Below are positions 9,142-18,034 of a stretch of 64,000 nucleotides of DNA, one piece after another. The translations under genes and the position numbers were made by a program. This DNA is from Actomonas aquatica (GTDB lineage Bacteria; Verrucomicrobiota; Verrucomicrobiia; Opitutales; Opitutaceae). The stretch covers positions 1,240,001 to 1,304,000 of the forward strand of contig NZ_CP139781.1 of assembly GCF_019679435.2 (NCBI RefSeq), read 5' to 3'. Each line of letters begins with the position of its first letter. The stretch's first letter is position 1. The notes beneath the pieces were generated by a model. That model was given only the letters and a program-made list of their open reading frames with translations. It was not told the DNA's origin and searched no databases.

Positions 9142-11379
9142 CTACCCCAGATTCACCGGGTCCACGTCCATCACTTGGATGACGTCGTCCGGCCAACTGA
9201 ATTCCCGGCGCAAACGATTCAGATCGGCGATCACGCGGGTCACGCCGTGAGTGAAATACCAGACCTGAAACCGGTAGTGGTCCTTCACCTTTTCGATCGG
9301 TGACGGCGACGGCCCACGCACCTCCAGGCGCTCACCCATCTCTTTTTCAACGTGCCGGGCCCACTGCTCGGCGAAGAACATCAGCTTCTCCGGATTCGGC
9401 CCGCGGAACGAGTGATGAATCAAGTGCCGATACGGCGGGTAACCAAAGTCTTTGCGCAACTTCAACTCGCCCTCGGCAAACCCATCGAAGTCAGCGTGCC
9501 GCGAAAACTGAATCGCCTCCGCCTGCGGCGTGAAGGTCTGCACCACGACGACTCCGGCCCGATCGCCCCGCCCCGCCCGTCCGGCCACCTGCACCAGCAA
9601 CTGGAACGTCCGCTCCGTCGCCCGGAAATCCGGCATGTGCATCGAGATATCGGCATCGACCAATCCGACCAGCGTGACGTTGGGAAAATCCAACCCCTTC
9701 GCGATCATTTGGGTGCCGACCAGGATGTCGATCTGCCCCGCCCGGAAGGCCTGCAACACCTGCCGGAAGCGGTTCTTCTTCGACATCGTGTCGGTATCCA
9801 TACGCTCGATACGAGCGCGCGGCAGCACCCGCTGCACCGCCTCCTCCACCCGCTGCGTGCCCGTGCCACGCCAACGGATCTCCGGCGAATCACACTCCGG
9901 ACAACGCACCGGCGCGCCGCGTTCGTGGCCACACAGGTGACAGCGCAGCACCTCGTCCGCCCGGTGGTAGGTCATCGAGATGCTGCAATGCGGACACTCC
10001 TCCACGTGTCCGCAGGAGCGGCAGATCATCGACGACGAATACCCGCGCCGATTGAGAAAGAGGATCGTCTGCTCCTTGCGCTCAAAGCGGTCCCGCATCT
10101 CGCCGACCAGCTTCTGTGAGAGCGTCGTCATGCCGCGTGAGCGCATCACTTCGATGCGCATGTCGACCACGTCGATGAACGGCAGCTGCCGGTCGTCGAT
10201 GCGTTGCGTCATGTGCAGGTGTTTGTAGCGACCAGCCTGGGCATTGGCATAACTCTCCAACGAGGGCGTGGCCGAACCCAGCACACAGAGCGCGTTGTTC
10301 AACTTGGCCCGCATCACCGCCACGTCGCGCCCGTGGTAGCGCGGCGTTTCGTCCTGTTTGTAGGCCGGCTCGTGTTCCTCATCGACCACGATCAGCCGCA
10401 GGTTCTGCACCGGCGCAAAGATCGCCGACCGCGCTCCGACCACGATACGCGCCCGCCCGGTCGCGAGCTCGTGCCAGCCGTCGACCCGCTCGCCTTCACT
10501 GAGCAACGAGTGCCACACCACCGCGTTTTGCCCCGGCGCGATCGCTTCGAGCCGACTGCGCAGGCGTGCCACCGTTTGCGGCGTAAGCGCCACTTCCGGC
10601 ACCAGAAACACCACCCCGCCGCCGGTCTCCAGCGCCTCGTGGATGGCGCGCAGGTAAACCTCCGTCTTGCCGGATCCGGTCACGCCCTGCAGCAGGGTCA
10701 CGCCAAAGGTGTCGCGTTCGATCTCGGCCTTGAGCGCCTCGTAGGCCGCCTGCTGCTGTTCATTGAGCAAGTGCGGCAGCGCCGCCACCAGCTCGCCTTC
10801 CGCAAAATCGTCGGAATACGCCACCCGGTTGACCCGCCGCGCCTCTTCGCGCACGGCCCCACGCTTCAGCAGCGCGTTGAGCGAGGACGCCCCCACCCCG
10901 AGTCGTTTGAGCACCAGCGGCTTCGAGACCGGCTTAAACTGCTGCACCAGGAACAGGTAGAGCTTGGCCTGTTGCGGGGCCTTTTTCTCCAGCGCGGCCA
11001 CCTCCTCCGGGGTCAACTTTTCGCCCACCACCAGGAGTTTCTCCTGCTTGAGCGCGGCCGCCCGCCGCACTGCGCCGGGCAACATGGTTTCGATGATCCC
11101 GTCCAGCGGCGCCGCGTAATAGACCGCCATCCACTTGGCCAATTCCAGCAAATCCGCCGGCAGGGCCGGAAAGTCGTAAACGAGCTCCGCGATATGTTTC
11201 AGGCGATCGACCGGAAAGTCGTCCGGCGCCCCCACCATGCCCACGATACCGAGCACAAAGCGCCGCCCGATCGGCACGCGCACGAGGGATCCTTTCGCCA
11301 CGGCAGGCGCGAGCCGCTCCGGCACTTTGTAGTGCAGCAGCTTGTCGAATCCGGCTATGGGATGCACCCCGACGATCAT
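9142..11379 (-). CDS. priA: Primosomal protein N' (replication restart helicase)
   Basis: PriA reloads the replicative helicase at stalled forks. The start is the ATG at 11379, because GGAGGG stands seven bases upstream and the frame above it is low-complexity. The length is then 745. After the 3'-DNA-end-binding domain come Walker A GVTGSGKT at 232-239, the DEEH box at 333-336, and the GSATPS motif. Eight zinc-binding cysteines follow (453, 456, 462, 465, 480, 483, 493, 496). Helicase motifs V and VI (GTQMIAKGLDFPNV, QVAGRAGR) follow. All key residues are present. Confidence 0.96.
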   Translation of the reverse strand: MIVGVHPIAGFDKLLHYKVPERLAPAVAKGSLVRVPIGRRFVLGIVGMVGAPDDFPVDRLKHIAELVYDFPALPADLLELAKWMAVYYAAPLDGIIETMLPGAVRRAAALKQEKLLVVGEKLTPEEVAALEKKAPQQAKLYLFLVQQFKPVSKPLVLKRLGVGASSLNALLKRGAVREEARRVNRVAYSDDFAEGELVAALPHLLNEQQQAAYEALKAEIERDTFGVTLLQGVTGSGKTEVYLRAIHEALETGGGVVFLVPEVALTPQTVARLRSRLEAIAPGQNAVVWHSLLSEGERVDGWHELATGRARIVVGARSAIFAPVQNLRLIVVDEEHEPAYKQDETPRYHGRDVAVMRAKLNNALCVLGSATPSLESYANAQAGRYKHLHMTQRIDDRQLPFIDVVDMRIEVMRSRGMTTLSQKLVGEMRDRFERKEQTILFLNRRGYSSSMICRSCGHVEECPHCSISMTYHRADEVLRCHLCGHERGAPVRCPECDSPEIRWRGTGTQRVEEAVQRVLPRARIERMDTDTMSKKNRFRQVLQAFRAGQIDILVGTQMIAKGLDFPNVTLVGLVDADISMHMPDFRATERTFQLLVQVAGRAGRGDRAGVVVVQTFTPQAEAIQFSRHADFDGFAEGELKLRKDFGYPPYRHLIHHSFRGPNPEKLMFFAEQWARHVEKEMGERLEVRGPSPSPIEKVKDHYRFQVWYFTHGVTRVIADLNRLRREFSWPDDVIQVMDVDPVNLG

Positions 11380-11484
11380 GAGTTGCCCTCCATGAGCGGA
11401 GCCGCGTCCGGGTGCAACCGTTCTCCCGTTTTCGCCGCCGCTTTGCGCCCCACAACCCGACGTTGACACTCTCGCCACCGAACC

Positions 11485-11964
11485 GTGACAGTCAGCGCTG
11501 TGAGCAACGACGCCGCGCGCGAAAAATTCAAAACCTACCTCGGCACCAAGGGACTACGCGTCACCAACCAACGCTTGGCCATTTTTGAGGCCGCCTTCGC
11601 GCAGACCGAGCACTGCACCGCCGAAGAGCTGCTCGACCACGCCCGCGCCATCGACGACTCCGTCTCCCGCGCCACCGTTTACCGCACCCTGCCGATCATG
11701 GTGGAGAGCGCCCTCCTGCGCGAAATCGATATCGGCAAGAACCTCAAATACTACCTGCCCAACGTCGAGGGCGGCACCGAGGTCTCCCAGGTCATTTGCC
11801 TCGATTGCGACAAGATCTTCGAGATCAACGCCCCTTTCCTCGAATGGTATGGCAACTCCGTCGCGTCCCGCGTCGGACTCCGCCCGGTCTCCCAGCGCCT
11901 GCAGGTGTCCGCCCGCTGCAACGCATTGCGTGACACCGGCGTCTGCAAACACCGCCCGGCCTGA
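11485..11964 (+). CDS. Fur-family transcriptional regulator
   Basis: The protein has 159 residues from a GTG start (a second GTG lies at 11500). It has the Fur winged helix with R-V-T-x-Q-R-x-A-I near 25-33 and the recognition helix S-R-A-T-V-Y-R-T-L at 61-69. The structural zinc pair C105-x-x-C108 is kept, and C145 and C154 could be the second pair. The HHDH motif that normally precedes the first CxxC, and contributes to regulatory metal binding, is absent; the protein has E-V-S-Q-V there. It binds DNA almost certainly, but the signal it senses may differ from iron or peroxide. It is divergent from priA and may be co-transcribed with the TPR gene 41 bases downstream. Confidence 0.85.
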   Translation: MTVSAVSNDAAREKFKTYLGTKGLRVTNQRLAIFEAAFAQTEHCTAEELLDHARAIDDSVSRATVYRTLPIMVESALLREIDIGKNLKYYLPNVEGGTEVSQVICLDCDKIFEINAPFLEWYGNSVASRVGLRPVSQRLQVSARCNALRDTGVCKHRPA

Positions 11965-12005
11965 GTCCGCGCCGCTCGCCCTCCGCGCTCCCATCGCCTC
12001 CCGCC

Positions 12006-12371
12006 ATGGCCCGCAAAGAAGACCCGGAATGGGAAATCGGCTTTTTTGAGTCGGTCCTCAAGCGCGACCCGCGCTACATCGACGTGATCGCCATCCTCGG
12101 TGGCCTCTACACCAAAACCGGCCGCATCGCCGACGGTCTGCGCATGGACCGTCGCATGGTCAAACTCTGCCCCGAGGACGCCACCGCCCACTACAACCTC
12201 GCCTGCTCGCTCGCGCTCACCGACCGCCGCGCCGACGCCATCCGCACCCTGCGCCACGCCATTGAGCTAGGCTACGACGACTACGATTGGATGGAAAACG
12301 ATCCGGACCTCTCCTGCCTCCAGGACTACCCGGAGTTTCGCGACATGATCACCTTCCTGAAGTCGAAATAA
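12006..12371 (+). CDS. Small TPR-repeat protein
   Basis: The 121-residue cytoplasmic protein is built of about three tetratricopeptide-like helical hairpins. Visible are A-I-L-G-G-L-Y-x-K-T-G-R-I-A-D-G, then A-H-Y-N-L-A-C-S-L-A-L-T-D-R-R-A-D-A-I and a C-terminal end-of-group segment with D-Y-x-W-M-x-N-D-P-D-L. TPRs mediate protein contacts; no partner can be named. It lies between the Fur-like gene and nadA in the same direction, with gaps of 41 and 57 bases. Confidence 0.75.
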   Translation: MARKEDPEWEIGFFESVLKRDPRYIDVIAILGGLYTKTGRIADGLRMDRRMVKLCPEDATAHYNLACSLALTDRRADAIRTLRHAIELGYDDYDWMENDPDLSCLQDYPEFRDMITFLKSK

Positions 12372-12428
12372 GCCGAATTCCCGACCGCCCCCGTTGCGCC
12401 GTTCCCGCGCCGCCTTCCTCTTTTTCCC

Positions 12429-13412
12429 ATGCCCGCCGTCCTCGATTACGAACCTCTCATCGTCGCTCCGCGCACCAGCGCGCCGGCCTTGACCGCTATT
12501 CAGGAGGAAATCCTCCAACTCAAAAAGGAGCGCAACGCCGTCATCCTCGCTCACAATTACCAGGTCGAGGCGATCCAACAGGTGGCCGACTACGTGGGCG
12601 ATTCCCTCGGGCTCTCGTATCAGGCGCAGGCCGCCGAGGCCGATGTCATCCTTTTCTGTGGTGTGCACTTCATGGCCGAGACCGCGAAGATCGTGAACCC
12701 CGGCCGCACCGTGCTCCTGCCCGACCTCGACGCCGGTTGCTCACTCTCCGATTCGTGCCCGGCCGATCGCCTCGCCGCCTACAAAGCCGAACACCCCGAA
12801 GTGTATGTGGTGGCTTACATCAACTGCTCGGCAGGCGTGAAAGCGTTGTCCGACGTGATCTGCACCAGCGGCAACGCCATGAAGATCGTCAGCCAGGTGC
12901 CGGCCGACCGCGAAATCCTCTTTGTGCCGGACCAAAACCTCGGCCAATGGGTCAGCCAGCAAACCGGCCGCCCGATGCAACTCTGGCCGGGCAGCTGTTA
13001 CGCCCACGTGCAATTCACCACGGCGGCGATCGAGAAGATCCGCCTGCAATTCCCCGACGCTCCGGTCGTCGCCCACCCCGAGTGTGTGCAGGCCGTGCGC
13101 GATCTGGCGGACGAAGTGTGTTCCACCGAACTCATGGTGAAGTTCGCCAAGGAAACGCCCGCCGAACGCATCATCGTGGTGACCGAAAGCGGCATGCTCC
13201 ACCGCCTGCAGAAAGAGGTGCCACACAAAACCTTCATTGCCGGCCCGACCAACACCTGCGCCTGCAACGATTGCCGCTTCATGAAGATGAACACGATCGA
13301 GAAGGTCCGTGACGCCCTGAAGCACATGACCCCGGCCATCGAAGTGCCCGAAGACATCCGCACCGCCGCCCTCACCCCGATCCAGCGCATGCTGGATTGG
13401 AGCAAGCGCTGA
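12429..13412 (+). CDS. nadA: Quinolinate synthase A
   Basis: NadA condenses iminoaspartate with dihydroxyacetone phosphate to quinolinate, a committed step of NAD synthesis, using a [4Fe-4S] cluster. The 327-residue protein has A-H-N-Y-Q near 41-45 and F-C-G-V-H-F-M-A-E-T at 76-85. The likely cluster ligands are C77, C190 or C219, and C282 in the C-A-C-N-D-C-R-F-M segment. The H-P-E-C segment (216-219) is typical of the family. No nadB or nadC is nearby. The downstream gap is full of repeats. Confidence 0.95.
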   Translation: MPAVLDYEPLIVAPRTSAPALTAIQEEILQLKKERNAVILAHNYQVEAIQQVADYVGDSLGLSYQAQAAEADVILFCGVHFMAETAKIVNPGRTVLLPDLDAGCSLSDSCPADRLAAYKAEHPEVYVVAYINCSAGVKALSDVICTSGNAMKIVSQVPADREILFVPDQNLGQWVSQQTGRPMQLWPGSCYAHVQFTTAAIEKIRLQFPDAPVVAHPECVQAVRDLADEVCSTELMVKFAKETPAERIIVVTESGMLHRLQKEVPHKTFIAGPTNTCACNDCRFMKMNTIEKVRDALKHMTPAIEVPEDIRTAALTPIQRMLDWSKR

Positions 13413-13473
13413 AGCGGAAACGCCGTCGCCACTCCGACGCCCGCGGGCGACAGGCTGGATTCGAACACAACAT

Positions 13474-13597
13474 TGTAGGCGGCGAGCTTGCTCGCGCTAA
13501 CGCTGCCTCTCCGCCCGCCACTCCACCGCACGCGGGCGACAAGCCCGCGGCTACATCCCCCGTCCTGGTGTAGCAGCGGCCGTCTCGGCCGCTCCAC
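13474..13597. repeat. Composite palindromic repeat, unit 1
   Basis: The unit has three modules in order. The first is TGTAGGCGGCGAGCTTGCTCG with its own GCGAGC/GCTCGC palindrome. The second is CGCGGGCGACAAGCCCGCG followed by GCTACA. The third is GGTGTAGCAGCGGCC and GTCTCGGCCGCTCC. The same order recurs at 13682-13804 with about 85-90% identity by eye. An inverted copy of the first module lies between them at about 13632-13660. All modules carry a GTAG/CTAC end, suggesting one repeat family. No reading frame in the 410-base gap 13413-13822 looks like a gene. Confidence 0.8.
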
Positions 13598-13681
13598 CCT
13601 CCCCCTCGGCCACGTGGTCAAACCACTCCGACGTTAGCGCGAGCAAGCTCGCGGCCTACACTCCGTAGTCGACCGCGACAC

Positions 13682-13804
13682 TGTAGGCTGCGAGCTTGCT
13701 CGCGCTGCGTTGCCTCTCCGCCCGCCACCCCACCGCCCGCGGGCGACACGCCCGCGGCTACAGGCCCGTCATGGTGTAGCAGCGGCCGTCTCGGCCGCTC
13801 CGCT
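13682..13804. repeat. Composite palindromic repeat, unit 2
   Basis: This is a direct copy of the unit at 13474-13597, with the same three palindromic modules and the same spacing. It differs mainly in the linkers (for example AACGC versus GCGTT after the first module). It ends about 20 bases before the stop of the M23 peptidase gene, so it may also act as the 3' hairpin of that transcript. Confidence 0.8.
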
Positions 13805-13822
13805 GCCCCTCGGCCCGCCTCC

Positions 13823-14854
13823 CTACCGGCGGATCCCGAACAACAACTGTAACGCGGTCTGCAGATCGCGGTCCGGTTGCGGTTTGCCGCTGCGGTAGCG
13901 CACCAGGTCCTTGCAGCGGCAGCTCTTCAACAAATCATCGTCGGTCCAAACCACCTGCGCTTCCAGACTACGGTAACCCTCCACCTCCGCCTGCTCCAGC
14001 GGGCGCCACGCAAAGGGCAGGCCGAAGCGGTCGAAGGTCACTTCCCAGCCGGCAACCGGCAGCGGCGTGGAATTCGTGACCTGCAGCGAGGGATAACGCA
14101 GCACAAAGTCCGGCGTGACCGTGGTCGCCACCCGCACCGTCACCGCCGGCTTCGACGCCCGCAGGAACTCATCAAAGGTATTCACTTCCTGGGCACGGAA
14201 GGCGTCGTAAAACGCCTTCGGATCAAACCCCACCAGGTTCATCCCGTTCCAGAGGCCGTGATCGTTGCGGCTGCCAAACTTTTTCCAGTCATACCAATCC
14301 TGGAACTGATCCGTCATTCGCACCCCCATTTCAAAATGCACGTGGGCGCGGTCCTTCGGGATCGTGTAACCACCCGCACTGCGTCCCATCACGCCGATCA
14401 CTTGGGCCGTGTTCACCCGCCGCCCCACGGCGATGCCGCTGTCGACCGAGGCCAGATGCGCATACAGCGTGTAAATGGCCGGACTCACCGTGTCATGCTC
14501 GATCACCACATAGCGCCCGTAGGAACTGGCGCCGGCCCGTGGGTTGATGTGTCGCACCACCCCCTCGAGCACGGTGTAAACCAAATCGGTCGCCTCGCCG
14601 CGACGGTCCCGCTCGATCGGCATGAGGTCCAGCGCTTCATGAAACTGGTTTCCCGACGAGCGCACACAGCCAAAGAGTCCCGATTCCACCAGCCCCGAAA
14701 CGGTGGGCTGGATATACGCCTCCAAGGGCTCGCCATTCGCGTAGGCATGATTGGCCGTCGGCCACGCCAGACGCAGTCGCTCCGCGTCGGTTTGCGCCGC
14801 CAACACGGCGGTGAGCATCGATAGGCCGAGCAAAATTCGTCCGAGACGTAGCAT
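13823..14854 (-). CDS. Secreted M23-family peptidase (LytM-like)
   Basis: The 343-residue protein has a signal peptide at about 1-20 (cut near VLAAQT). It is followed by an M23 metallopeptidase domain with zinc ligands H72 and D76 in FHEALD, H133 in LYAHL, and H171/H173 in the HVHFE motif. All catalytic residues are present, so active hydrolysis of peptidoglycan cross-bridges or stem peptides in the periplasm is likely. The C-terminal 130 residues are not recognised. The gene is alone; hemW ends just upstream on the same strand, 41 bases before its start. Confidence 0.88.
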   Translation of the reverse strand: MLRLGRILLGLSMLTAVLAAQTDAERLRLAWPTANHAYANGEPLEAYIQPTVSGLVESGLFGCVRSSGNQFHEALDLMPIERDRRGEATDLVYTVLEGVVRHINPRAGASSYGRYVVIEHDTVSPAIYTLYAHLASVDSGIAVGRRVNTAQVIGVMGRSAGGYTIPKDRAHVHFEMGVRMTDQFQDWYDWKKFGSRNDHGLWNGMNLVGFDPKAFYDAFRAQEVNTFDEFLRASKPAVTVRVATTVTPDFVLRYPSLQVTNSTPLPVAGWEVTFDRFGLPFAWRPLEQAEVEGYRSLEAQVVWTDDDLLKSCRCKDLVRYRSGKPQPDRDLQTALQLLFGIRR

Positions 14855-14895
14855 GCTATCCCACTAAGCGGCCTTTGCCATGGAGAGCAAATCCA

Positions 14896-16080
14896 TCACG
14901 CACTCATCGCGTCCATGATCTCGCCGCCGACCGCATCGGCGACCAGTCGACCGCGGGTGGTCAGGCGCACGCGGCCGTCCGCACTGCGCTCCGCCAGCTC
15001 GCTGTCGATCAAACGGCCCAACACCCCGCGCGCCGCCGACCACGCTCCCGCCGGAAACCGTCGCGCCAGCGCCACCGGATCCACGCCCGCATTCATGCGC
15101 AGCCCAAATATCAACGCGTCCTCCGCGAGCAGCGCCGGCGTCAACTCGACGCGGTCGTCGCTCATGCGGGTGCCGACGGCCACCTCGTCCTGCCAACGTT
15201 GCAGGTCGCTCGGATTGGCGCCGCGCCAGCCCGCAAATTGCGAGGCCGCCGAGGGACCGAAGCCCACCCACTCGAACATCGACCACGTATTCAGGTTGTG
15301 CTGACACACGTGACCGGGCCGCGCGAAGTTGGACACTTCGTATTGGGCATACCCCGCCGCCGCCAACCGCTCCCACGTCAGTTCGTATAGCTTCGCTTCA
15401 TGCTGTGGATCGAGCTTCACCTTCCCCTCCGAGAGCTTCACCCACAGTTTGGTGTCCTCCTCAAAGGTTAGGCAATAGGTGGAAATGTGATCGGGCGCCA
15501 GCGCCAGCCCCTCCTCCAGGTCGGCCAGCCAGGCCGCCTCGTCCTGCCCGGGCAACGCAAACATCAGATCGATGTTCACACTCGCGAAGCCCACCGCCCG
15601 GATGCGTTCATACGCGCGATGAATCTGCTCCAGCGTGTGCTGGCGACCCAGCGCATCGAGCAACGCGGGCTGAAAACTCTGCGCGCCCATCGAGATGCGC
15701 GTCACGCCCACATCCTTGAGTGCGCGCAGGCGGGCTTCGGTCACGCTGGCCGGCGCCATCTCCACGCTCCACTCCGCCGGAGACGTGCCGCCGCAGTAGT
15801 TTTGCACCAGCTCACCGAGCCGACCGAGATCACGTGGCGAGAGCAAACCGGGCGTGCCACCGCCCCAGAACACCGTGTCCACGCGCCGCGCACGCGGCAC
15901 CAGTGTCATTTCCTTTTCAATACTCTGGAGGAAACCACGCACGCCATCTGCGGTCGGACTCGTCTGATAAAACGCACAGAAATCACAGGTGCTCGCGCAA
16001 AACGGCACGTGCACATAGAGGCCGAGCGGTGTCGCGCCGCCGGAGCTTTGTCCTCCGTCCGCGCGTGACATTTCGCTCAT
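14896..16080 (-). CDS. hemW: HemW-like radical SAM protein
   Basis: This is a radical SAM protein of the coproporphyrinogen III oxidase-like group. HemW members bind heme and are thought to act as heme chaperones rather than as HemN oxidases. Near the N-terminus YVHVPFC leads into C28-A-S-T-C32-D-F-C35, the cluster motif in its CxxxCDFC form. F-W-G-G-G-T-P and S-M-G-A-Q-S-F follow. The length of 395 fits HemW; HemN is longer and has CxxxCxxC-x-C. The ATG at 16080 avoids overlap with the divergent lipoprotein gene; the frame is open to 16116. Confidence 0.88.
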   Translation of the reverse strand: MSEMSRADGGQSSGGATPLGLYVHVPFCASTCDFCAFYQTSPTADGVRGFLQSIEKEMTLVPRARRVDTVFWGGGTPGLLSPRDLGRLGELVQNYCGGTSPAEWSVEMAPASVTEARLRALKDVGVTRISMGAQSFQPALLDALGRQHTLEQIHRAYERIRAVGFASVNIDLMFALPGQDEAAWLADLEEGLALAPDHISTYCLTFEEDTKLWVKLSEGKVKLDPQHEAKLYELTWERLAAAGYAQYEVSNFARPGHVCQHNLNTWSMFEWVGFGPSAASQFAGWRGANPSDLQRWQDEVAVGTRMSDDRVELTPALLAEDALIFGLRMNAGVDPVALARRFPAGAWSAARGVLGRLIDSELAERSADGRVRLTTRGRLVADAVGGEIMDAMSA

Positions 16081-16122
16081 TGCCAACGCTGTTTGATTGT
16101 GTTGCGAATCGACCACTTTTTA

Positions 16123-17052
16123 ATGCGAACGCACATGCAAAAGAACCGGATCCCCCACGCGAGACGAATCTGGCAATGGCTCGCCGCTGCTACCGTGTTG
16201 ATCTTCTTCACCGGCTGCGAGGAGATGACCATCACCAACCTTACCCCGTCGGCCGTGCCGGTGAACCCGTCGCAGATCTATACGTTCTCGGCTCGGGTCA
16301 CCCCCAAATCCCGCGGCTTCATGGAGGGCTCGCTCAACCCGCAAATCGTCATCGACGGCAACATCCACACCATGGATCCCAGCCCGCTCGGTGAGGACAT
16401 CTACGAGTTCGACTACCAGATCCCGTCCGGTCGCACCGAGGTTTCCTACTACTACCTCGCCACCTTCGACGTGAAGTTCCAGGGCGTCGTGACGCCACGC
16501 GAGGCCTACACCGGCGTGATCAGAACCAAACTGCAGGGCCGCCTCGTCCTTTCCATGGTGGTCAACCGTGGTCCCGTCGGTGCCCGCATCGGCATCGTCG
16601 GCCAAGGCTTCACCCCACAGGACGTCGTCACCGTCAACGGCCAGCCCGCCCGCACGGTCTTCGATTCTTCCAACTCCCTCAGCTTCTTTGTCCCGTCCGT
16701 TCCGCCCGGTCGCAACTACCAGATCGTGGTGCAGAGCCCCACGGGCCAGCAACCGGTCGGCACCTTCCGCGTCGACGGCCTCGCTCTCGAGGTTTTCCCG
16801 GCTTCCCTCAATCTCGCCCAAGGTGAGACGCAAAACCTCACCTTCAACCTGCCCCAAGCCGCCCCCGCTGGCGGACTGCTGCTCGACGTCACCACCGACG
16901 CCCCGGACAGCGTGATCATGCCCGAGGTCGTGATTCCGGCCGGTTCCACCACTGTCACCGTGCCCGTGCGCGGCGGCCTGCCGGGCAGCGGCAGCCTCTT
17001 CCTCACCGGCTTCGGCGGCGGCGAAGTGGTCGTGCCGATTTCGGTGCGCTGA
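16123..17052 (+). CDS. Lipoprotein with IPT/TIG domain
   Basis: A positively charged start and hydrophobic stretch lead to a lipobox FFTGC with C32 as the lipidation site. After about 115 residues of beta-rich sequence comes an IPT/TIG-like immunoglobulin fold (about 150-225) with the R-I-G-I-V-G-Q-G-F-T-P-x-D-V-V-T-V-N-G pattern. A second beta domain follows to the end (V-F-P-A-S-L-N-L-A-Q-G-E-T onward). It is probably a surface or periplasmic structural lipoprotein; its ligand is unknown. The start could also be the ATG at 16135. A strong terminator follows the gene. Confidence 0.75.
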   Translation: MRTHMQKNRIPHARRIWQWLAAATVLIFFTGCEEMTITNLTPSAVPVNPSQIYTFSARVTPKSRGFMEGSLNPQIVIDGNIHTMDPSPLGEDIYEFDYQIPSGRTEVSYYYLATFDVKFQGVVTPREAYTGVIRTKLQGRLVLSMVVNRGPVGARIGIVGQGFTPQDVVTVNGQPARTVFDSSNSLSFFVPSVPPGRNYQIVVQSPTGQQPVGTFRVDGLALEVFPASLNLAQGETQNLTFNLPQAAPAGGLLLDVTTDAPDSVIMPEVVIPAGSTTVTVPVRGGLPGSGSLFLTGFGGGEVVVPISVR

Positions 17053-17071
17053 ACTTCCCCATTGTTAATAG

Positions 17072-17101
17072 AGCGCCGCCCCTAGTTGGCGGCGCTTTTT
17101 T
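17072..17101 (+). terminator. Rho-independent terminator
   Basis: AGCGCCGCC and GGCGGCGCT at 17072-17080 and 17087-17095 form a perfect nine-base stem with a six-base loop, followed by TTTTTT. It lies about 20 bases after the IPT/TIG lipoprotein gene. Confidence 0.93.
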
Positions 17102-17110
17102 GTGCCCGTT

Positions 17111-18034
17111 TTAGAGCTCCCCCAGCTCCAGCATCACCTTGACCGGTCGATGATCGCTGGCGCGCAGGACCGGCGCCGAATCCAGGATCACGGCCTGCCC
17201 GTCCCGCACGGCCGATTCGAGCAGGGGCGAAACCATCACATAATCGACCCGCGTGTATTCGTCGTTGCGCCGATAGAGGTGCGTCCAGGTCTCGCCGCGG
17301 GAATCACTCGCCGGCACTTCGCGCGCGATCTCCAGTGGTCCTCGTTGCGAAAACGCCCGCAGCGGCCGCCCGGTCGGGCCTTCATTGAAGTCGCCCACGA
17401 TCAGGAATCGCGCCGTCGCCGGTTCCGGCAACAGCTCGAGGATCCGATCGCGCACAGCCGTCGCTTCGCGTCCGCGGCGCATCTCCGCTTGCGGATCATC
17501 CCGCCGCTCTGTCAGCCGGCTCTTCAGGTGCACCACAAACAGCGTCACCTCGCCGGCCGCCGTGGCGAAACGCACTTCCAACAGACCGCGTTTTACCAGC
17601 TCGCGACCTTCAAAATATTTGAATGACAGGTCGCGGTGTTGCCCGACGTGAGTGAACGGCAGCCGACTCAGCACTGCCAATCGGCGGGTGCGGTCCGCCG
17701 CCTCCAGCACGTAGGCGTGCGGGTAATCCAGTCCGTCCGAGCGCAAATCACGTCGCAGCTCCCGCAGGAACGATTCATCGCCCACCTCCTGCAGCGCGAG
17801 CACGTCGGCATCCAGTTCGGCAATCACCCGCCGCAGCGCCGTCTTTTCGCGCTCCGGCTTGGGGTATTGGGTCATGAACGCGCCTTCGATCTGCCGATCC
17901 GTGAGGTTGTAATTGGCCACGTTATACGTCGCGACCGACACCTCCCGCGGCAGCCCCTCGGTCGCGCCGGAGACCGCTACCGCGATCAAACTCAGGACGA
18001 GCGCGAGAACCGGTCTGCCGCGGCGCCACCTCAT
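17111..18034 (-). CDS. Secreted endonuclease/exonuclease/phosphatase family protein
   Basis: The 307-residue protein begins with a signal-like segment (R-W-R-R-G-R-P then a hydrophobic stretch to about residue 24). The EEP fold is marked by A-T-Y-N-V-A-N-Y, L-A-L-Q-E-V-G (metal-binding Glu), H-L-K-S, G-D-F-N-E (catalytic Asp/Asn) and S-D-H-R-P at the end. Members hydrolyse phosphodiester bonds in nucleic acids or lipids; the substrate cannot be read. Its ATG at 18034 overlaps the TGA of the M48 peptidase gene as ATGA, so the two are translationally coupled. Confidence 0.85.
   Translation of the reverse strand: MRWRRGRPVLALVLSLIAVAVSGATEGLPREVSVATYNVANYNLTDRQIEGAFMTQYPKPEREKTALRRVIAELDADVLALQEVGDESFLRELRRDLRSDGLDYPHAYVLEAADRTRRLAVLSRLPFTHVGQHRDLSFKYFEGRELVKRGLLEVRFATAAGEVTLFVVHLKSRLTERRDDPQAEMRRGREATAVRDRILELLPEPATARFLIVGDFNEGPTGRPLRAFSQRGPLEIAREVPASDSRGETWTHLYRRNDEYTRVDYVMVSPLLESAVRDGQAVILDSAPVLRASDHRPVKVMLELGEL

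Noticed and set aside
13710..13898. 62-codon frame in the repeat-filled gap
   Set aside because: It runs through the palindromic repeats and into the antisense of the M23 peptidase gene, so it is not a gene.
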